In this document: positions 57,531 through 64,000 of the stretch, piece after piece
How positions within the stretch are numbered: position 1 is the stretch's first letter
How the letters are laid out: the number at the start of each line of letters is the position of its first letter
Source: Silurus meridionalis
Lineage: Eukaryota > Chordata > Actinopteri > Siluriformes > Siluridae
DNA: 64,000 nt
Direction of reading: 5' to 3'
Assembly (NCBI RefSeq): GCF_014805685.1
Contig: NC_060886.1
Span: forward strand, 29,263,862-29,327,861
The notes under the pieces: generated by a model
Database searches by the model: none
What the model saw: the letters and a program-made list of their open reading frames with translations, nothing else
What the model was told of the DNA's origin: nothing
Program-made: the position numbers and the translations under genes

Positions 57531-58926
57531 AATCATTGTAATTAAAGGTAAAGGATAGCATTAGTATTTACCCTCCATAACTCTCAATATTGTACATGTT
57601 ACAACCTGCAACTGAAATGTCGTTTATTGTAGTGGAATTGATAGACATGTATATTATAGAGGTCTATTAGCGAATAGTGTTTACCAACTCTTAAGCCTAC
57701 AGCTCCACTTTTATGAACTGTATGTTGAAATAGAGTTCGGGATTTTTCATTTGACTTGTGGCAATTTTTTTTTCAATTTTTATAACACAGAGCAAAATTT
57801 TGGGACTCAACTACTTAGAAGTTTTGAGCTTAGTACGTCAAGGAAAAGCCCCTGAAAAACGACAGATTACAGAATTAAAGTGCTTCAGGTAGAAATGAAG
57901 CAATTGTGAGAAACCATTGTGTTTTAGGAAAACTGTGGAAATAGACCGCGTTAAAGGATGGAACTAATTAAGGGTGGAACTAATGTCACTCTGTAAAAGT
58001 GCATAAGCTGTTCATATTTATTTGACCATGCGTTCATCAATTCTATCTGGAAAGTGCGAATCTTGGTGACGCAAATCGCAGACCTAGACGTTTTTCTTCT
58101 ACATGCCCTGAAAATGTAGCATTGAACACCGTAGTTTCTTTTTTTCCTTCCCGTCCAATCCGCATAGCCCGAAGTATATTTCGCTTCTGGCACAGAGCAG
58201 AGTCGTGGGATATATTCACTCAACACTCGTGACCCAAGACACCAAGAAAACGCACGCCGACATCCATTTTCGCAAATTTATTTCTGTCGTTCCTCGGGTC
58301 GCCCGTGATGCCCGTCCCAGATGGAATATTTATCATTTGCTTTTAGTTTGAATTACCTCTCTTGAATGAATAAATCATCCGAACATCAAAATGATGCAGA
58401 CGCATGAATATTTTAAAATGATGGAAGTGCGTTCCTGATAAAAGGTACTCGAAGGTGCATCATTTAAAGTGAAGTTCTCAAAAAAATAACACTTAAAAGT
58501 CAAGGACTTTCGGTTTTTAAGAATATTTTTTTGTTTGTCGTCTGTTTTTTTTGTAAATATTACCAGTCCAGATCATATATATAACAGCCTGGGAAATACA
58601 ACTCTGTTTTATATTCCTGAAAGTAATATGCATTGATCAGAAGATGGGAAAATAAAAGCAGAGACCACTATTGACCCGTGGTGTGGTACAAGAATTTATT
58701 GAGACCTTGCAGTGGGACTTTCCAATAAGTCTTCTTCATTTCTTCCTTTAGAGTTGACTGGAGTTGATTTGATGCATAGTATATTTGTTGTATTCAAGAT
58801 AATGGTCGATATTCCCAGCAAAAGCTCTCCTTGGGGATATAATTTGTTCAATTCACTCCAATTCCCTGATAGCATTTCATTTCTACAGTTGTTTGTTTGA
58901 CCAGGCGAATTTCTTTAGTGGTTCGC
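57531..58926. other. Intergenic, no recognised feature
   Basis: AT-rich, no gene or named family. Confidence 0.5.
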
Positions 58927-59220
58927 ATATATATATATATATATATATACACAATGGGGCAAAGAAGTATTTAGTCAGCCACCAATTGTGCAAGTTCTCC
59001 CACTTAAAAAGATGAGAAAGACCTGTAATTTTCATCATAGGTACACTTCAACTATATGAGAGACAAAATTTGAAAAAAAAAATCCAGAAAATCACATTGT
59101 CTGATTTTTAAAGAATTTATTTTTAAATTATGGTGGAAAATAAGTATTTGGTCAATAACAATTTTTTTTTTTTAAATTTTTGTTTTATACTCTTTGCTGG
59201 CAATGACAGAGATCAAACGT

Positions 59221-59261
<41 letters not shown>
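58927..59261. mobile_element. Truncated Tc1 element between two (TA)n tracts
   Basis: CACAATGGGGCAAAGAAGTA opens the piece. TGCAAGTTCTCCCACTTA and GAGAGACAAAATTTGAAAA are related to the terminal repeat of the element at 10738. An inner direct repeat AATAAGTATTTGGTCAATAA follows. The transposase and other end are missing. TA tracts flank it (58927-58949, 59226-59261). Confidence 0.82.
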
Positions 59262-59262
<1 letters not shown>

Positions 59263-59754
59263 TATGTAAATATATGTAAATTCGTTTTATTATTTAATTA
59301 TTATTAATTTTTTTGCAACCTTCTTGCATCAGGGATAGAAATGATTTTCTGGCATTTTATTTTCTTGGGGACTGTTTTTTTCTTTTTCTTTTTTTTTTTT
59401 TTAAAATGAGGATATTATCTTTTCTAGCTAGTTCGTTTAAAGTTACTCGCCCATTACGATTTAATTACACAAACAAATTGAAGCAATTAGTCATTCGAGT
59501 TCAGCACTGGCATGGATGCTTTTTATAAAAACCTGCAGCAAAAAGTTAACAGTGCACAATCCATTCCCTGGAAAATAACAATGCTGAATTGGAACACATC
59601 TGGAATATTCACCAATTCGGAATCTGATCTTACCTCCTTTGAAGCTTGAAAAGGAACAAAATATCTGAAATTTGTATAGCAATATATGGACACAAATATT
59701 CTGACATCTCATCTTTTGTGGTTCCAAACCAAATTAGAGACACAATTCTATCGA
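59262..59754. other. Intergenic, no recognised feature
   Basis: AT-rich, nothing recognised. Confidence 0.5.
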
Positions 59755-60030
59755 ATGTCTTTGGATGAAGTAGCATGAAATTTTCCTTCACTCGAACTTG
59801 GAAATCCAAACCTGTTCCAGCATGGTGAAGCCCCTCTACACATCCATGAAGATATGCTTTCCATGGGTTGGATGATGTGGAGGACCTCCTATAAAACTCA
59901 TCTTAATCCTATCAAACCTTCTACCTTTGGGATAAATTGTTCTCCTTAACCCACCCTACATCAGTACCTGACTTTACTAACACTCTTGAAGATGAATGAG
60001 CCCAAATCTATGAGCACAGAGGTTCTTCTA
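59755..60030 (+). repeat. Tc1-transposase-derived repeat, opposite orientation
   Basis: Only this copy reads in the transposase sense on the + strand: CCATGAAGATATGCTTTCCA, GGTTGGATGATGTGGAGG, TTGGGATAAATTGTTCTCC and CATCAGTACCTGACTTTACT. Confidence 0.72.
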
Positions 60031-60726
60031 ACAAATGAGGACTAAATTTGGTAAAGTATGCTCAAGCACATCATATAGATGTGTATCTTATAAACAGCAG
60101 AACAACCACCCCCAGGGTTTGGGTGCTTCTGTATCATGGCCACTGAAACTGGACAGTTGAAGATGAGGGGTAAAAACCCTCACCTGGATATTTTTCGAGT
60201 CCACCCTCTCAGCTTATTCATCTCAGTTTGCTGTTTTGGCCAGAGAAGTAGTAAAAGTTTCATCTTTGGTCTGTAACCTGAAAGTCTTTTTATGATTCTA
60301 AAAAAGTTTTCAATGAAAAATAGAAAGAAAAAGAAAACCACAGGCAAGTTTCTGTTAATTATGGAAGGTTGTGTGAGAAGGTTAGAAGGTTTTGTGTGAA
60401 TTTGAGCTTCGGTCTTTTTTTTTTTTCCCCAACTGTGTCCTTGAGGCTGTTAATTAATCACAGAAATTCTGTGACTTGCGATTTTTGCTTCTGAGGGCAG
60501 TATTATTGCAGGAGTACGAGTGTAACTGTACTGGGGAACTGTGAGTAGGCCTGCACTTGAGTGCCAGTCGCTCACGCTGTGAGGTATCAGTAGCGGTTAT
60601 TCATTATGCATGCGCATTCTTTTTATTTGATGACAATCCGGCCGAGATCGCTTCACATGAAAAACATCTGAGTCACATGACAGTCATCATGAGTAGACGA
60701 ATCGTTTGTGACTGGATGGACTATCT
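60031..60726. other. Intergenic, no recognised feature
   Basis: Nothing recognised. Confidence 0.5.
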
Positions 60727-60992
<266 letters not shown>

Positions 60993-61610
60993 TGCTTTAA
61001 CACTGAAATGGACGTTTTAAAGCCTGTTGAGTTTCGCCGTTGTTTTGCTTTGTTCGCACGTGTTGTTCTTCTCTTCATTAATCTCAGTCCAGATACTCTG
61101 CGTTCATTAATCTTAATATATTTATTTTAATGCTCAAAGGCACAAATGGCAATCGAACATGTACAATATCAACTTCATTCACATCAACCCAAATAAACAC
61201 TGCTGGTAAGACAGATGGGTACTTTTCTTTCTTTCTTCTTCATTCTGCAATAAAAGTCGGCTTGTTATTTGGCTCATATTTAAAGCACATCATTCAGTAG
61301 ACACTGTAAATAACCCAGTAAGTGTAGTGGAACTAATAGACTGGAAGTACTGGAACTAATGGTACAGGTATACAGTTATAGGAGGCAACATTAGCATTAT
61401 ATCTGGACACAAAAATATCTCTGAGGAGTTAATAGGGTTCAAAGGAGAAGCTTAGTTATGAGCTTTTCCAGTCACATCACAGTGATTTCCACATGTTATA
61501 TATTGCATTTCGATCAAACAGATAAAAAAAAAAAACAGTTTAAAATAACCAGTAAATACTGAATCTCTGTTAGTAATTCTTGCATATACTGTAAATGTAA
61601 ATAATAAGTG
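60993..61610. other. Intergenic, no recognised feature
   Basis: Nothing recognised. Confidence 0.5.
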
Positions 61611-61612
61611 TG

Positions 61613-61673
<61 letters not shown>
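61611..61673. repeat. (TG)n microsatellite
   Basis: About 30 TG units. Confidence 0.95.
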
Positions 61674-61674
<1 letters not shown>

Positions 61675-62545
61675 GACCGTCGTCCAGCACACTCGATTTC
61701 GAAATGGATCATGTTAAAATGCAGGTTATTTTTGTCAATGTTTTGGACGGAGACTTATGGACATTCGCGGTGAAGATGAAATCCGCTGCGAAGTGATGGA
61801 ATGAAGAAAGCTTGGAGGAGAAAAGGATGCCTCATGAGCCAAAGCACACCAAAAAAACCCTCTACTTGCGGTGTTACAGTTCAGCTCGGGCATGTTTGTT
61901 TGCCAGAAGAGGAAGCTCACTTTACTTTATTGATGTGACAGGTGACAAAAACAGGCAGGAGAAATTTGGAAGCAAACTGAAGCATCTGAGCTGCTCAGAT
62001 CCAAACCAAAATGCTACTAGTCAGGAAATAGCGTTGAGATCCGCAGGGTTTTTTGGGTTCACTGAGCATGCTGTGATCCAAAATAAGTTGATTTTAAACC
62101 TATATATATACAGTTTGATATTATAGCACACCTGGTTAAGTTCATACAGTGAAGCAATTGGAAAAAAGTCATAGAACCAAGTACCATGTAGGTCTTAGCT
62201 CCATAAACGTTGCGTTCATTCATTTTTTTGGATTCACAGTTGGAAAAAATTCAAATCTCATAATACCAATTATAACCCATGCCCTGAAGTGCACCATTTT
62301 TCAACGTAAACATCCCAATCCTAACCTGGGAGTCCAAGCGAATTTTATATCATTGAAAGTCATTTCTTAGGAAGAAATTTCCACTCTGGAGCTATTTGCA
62401 TTTAATGATGTGGGACTACTATGATCAAACCAGAGCAACATTTGTTACACTTCAATGATTCAAATCATCAAGCTAATTTAAATATTACATAAAAACTACC
62501 TGAGTAACCACAAAATGCAGCTTTTAAACTATAATTTTATGGAAG
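61674..62545. other. Intergenic, no recognised feature
   Basis: Nothing recognised. Confidence 0.5.
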
Positions 62546-62589
62546 GTCCTAAGAGGCCATGAATTATATTAATAGTTTTTTCTTTCTGT

Positions 62590-63190
62590 GTTTCTCGTAA
62601 TCTCAACATACAAAATTTGTTTTCTTGTGATCATGACGTAAGTTCCTCGACATAAAAGTTGTTTTTTCGTAATCTCAACATAACAATATTTGTTTTCTCA
62701 TAATCTTATCATAACAAAAGTTGTTTCTTATAAAATCTCGATATAATAGTTGTTTTCTCATAATCTCATCAAAACAAAATTTGTTTTCCTATAATCTCGA
62801 TATAATAAAAGTTGTTTTTTCGTAATCTCAACATGACAAAAGTTGTTTTCTCGTAATCTCAACATAACAAAAGTTGTTTACTTATAATCTCAACATGACA
62901 AAAGTTGTTTTCTCATAATCTCAACATAAAATATGTTTTCTCATAATCTCATTATAACAAAAGTTGTTTTCTCGTAATCTCAACATAACAAAAGTTGTTT
63001 TCTCGTAATCTCAACATAAAATATGTTTTCTTGTAATCTCAACATAACAAAAGTTGTCTTCTTATAAAATCTCGATATAATAAAAGTTGTTTTCTCATAA
63101 TCTCAACATAAGAAAAGTTGTTTTCTCATAATCTCAACATAACCAAAGTTGTTTTCTTGTGATCTCTACATAAGTTGTTTTCTCATCTCG
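62590..63190. repeat. Minisatellite, unit about 31 bp
   Basis: About 19 units of CAAAAGTTGTTTTCTCGTAA followed by TCTCAACATAA, with variation such as CTCATAATC and CTTATAAAATC. The unit's TTTCTCGTAATCTC part is also in the element's left terminal repeat. Confidence 0.92.
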
Positions 63191-63359
63191 ACATAAACAT
63201 TGTTCACTTGTTCATTGGCATAAGAGCATCTTCTACAGGCAGCCTCAGGGATGATCACAGTCACTTTTACTTTGATCAGGCACTCAAACTAGAGATAAAG
63301 TCTATATTTGCTGTGGAAAATTAGTAACTTTGATAGAGATTTCAGATGCCAACACATAC

Positions 63360-63500
63360 CCTGTGATATATAAGGGTGTTCTAGTCAAACTGGGACTTTT
63401 AAGTTTATAAGATAAGAGTGAACGCTGCATTTATTTTTCGACATACTCCCCTGCTACATTTATACCCTTATCCCAGCATTTAACTAATGCCTGGAAACAT
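63360..63500 (-). repeat. mariner-like transposon fragment
   Basis: GTGTTCTAGTCAAACTGGGA and CGACATACTCCCCTGCTACA resemble parts of mariner-type elements seen in fish. Too short for certainty. Confidence 0.45.
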
Positions 63501-63599
63501 TTGGCATTTAAAGATCATGATAACGAGAAAACAAGAAAGCAAAAAATAATTATAATGCATGGCCTCTTAGGACTTATTAAGGGGAAAATAAATCTTTTT

Positions 63600-63860
63600 T
63601 TCTGCTTGGCCTGATGTTAAAAAGTAATTGCCCCCTAAACGTAATAACTGTTTGTGCCATTCTTGGCAGTGACTATTGCAATTGAGCGATTGTTATAACT
63701 GGCAAACATCACTGTGGAGAAATTTTGGCCCACTTTTCATTGCAGAGCTGTTTTAAGTCAGCCACATTGGAGGGTTTTCGAGCATGAACAGCTTGTTGTC
63801 ACAGCATCTGTATAGGATTTAAGTCTGGACTGCCACTACAAAACCAAAATTCTTTTTCAC
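63600..63860 (-). mobile_element. Tc1-like transposon fragment
   Basis: On the minus strand near 63825-63720 the frame reads PDLNPIQML, a stop, then QQAVHARKPSNVADLKQLCN and EKWAK. PDLNPI is the landmark of the last DDE part of Tc1 transposases. It runs toward the window's end in a decayed state. Confidence 0.75.
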
Positions 63861-64000
63861 ACAATGGCTACAAATTACTTTTTTTTTTTTACATAAGGCC
63901 TTAGGTAAAAATGTCATCATTAAAAAACTGCAACTTCCTGTCAATCTTTCGTCAATTCGTTACTTGAAAATCACATATTGATCCATATGAACTTCTTGGA

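Larger units (their letters stand above)
62546..63573. mobile_element. Inverted-repeat element with minisatellite core
   Basis: The ends are GTCCTAAGAGGCCATG (62546-62561) and its exact inverse (63558-63573). The similarity continues inward for about 60 bases, through ATTATA, the T-run, CTTTCT and TTTCTCGT. No transposase frame is present and no clear target duplication is seen. A minisatellite (62590-63190) and a mariner-like fragment (about 63360-63500) lie inside. Confidence 0.72.

Noticed and set aside
62590..63190. Resemblance to a CRISPR array
   Set aside because: Tandem minisatellite without spacers of unique sequence.

Overview
The window looks like teleost fish DNA. It holds spliced vertebrate genes with GT-AG introns and is rich in Tc1/mariner-type transposon remnants, tRNA-derived SINEs, long TATC/TCTG arrays and minisatellites. 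A bony fish is well supported. An otophysan such as a catfish is only a guess from the repeat load.

Two genes lie head to tail on the + strand. The first (852 to about 20037) is an aryl hydrocarbon receptor, most like fish AHR2. It encodes a ligand-activated bHLH-PAS transcription factor. Its first exon lies before the window. Eight short exons carry the bHLH, PAS-A and PAS-B regions, and one long exon carries the transactivation region. The 12.4 kb intron between the bHLH exon and the next exon is full of transposons, including a nearly complete Tc1 element and a pogo remnant. The receptor's C-terminal end looks damaged: an apparent one-base loss near 18905, then a TAG at 19050-19052 exactly where a splice donor begins, with a plausible final coding exon at 19876. 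The second gene (23194-36283) is ndufa10, the deoxynucleoside-kinase-like subunit of mitochondrial complex I. All ten exons are present, and the joined reading frame gives 355 codons, the same length as the human protein. The two genes are not known to act together. They are simply neighbours about 3.2 kb apart.

The ndufa10 introns hold large tandem arrays: a roughly 30-bp minisatellite in intron 2, a GT microsatellite starting at the exon 5 donor, and TATC arrays in intron 7. Intron 8 holds a 1.67 kb hAT-like element, with terminal inverted repeats and an 8-bp target duplication, that carries a 39-bp minisatellite inside it. Intron 9 holds five copies of one unclassified repeat.

From 36.4 kb to the end I find no gene. 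The region has transposon and LINE fragments, a diverged 320-bp tandem repeat, low-repeat blocks that could be conserved non-coding elements, and, at 62.5-63.6 kb, a second inverted-repeat element with a minisatellite core. The recurring theme worth follow-up is minisatellites housed inside inverted-repeat mobile elements. No CRISPR array, operon or functional RNA gene was seen.
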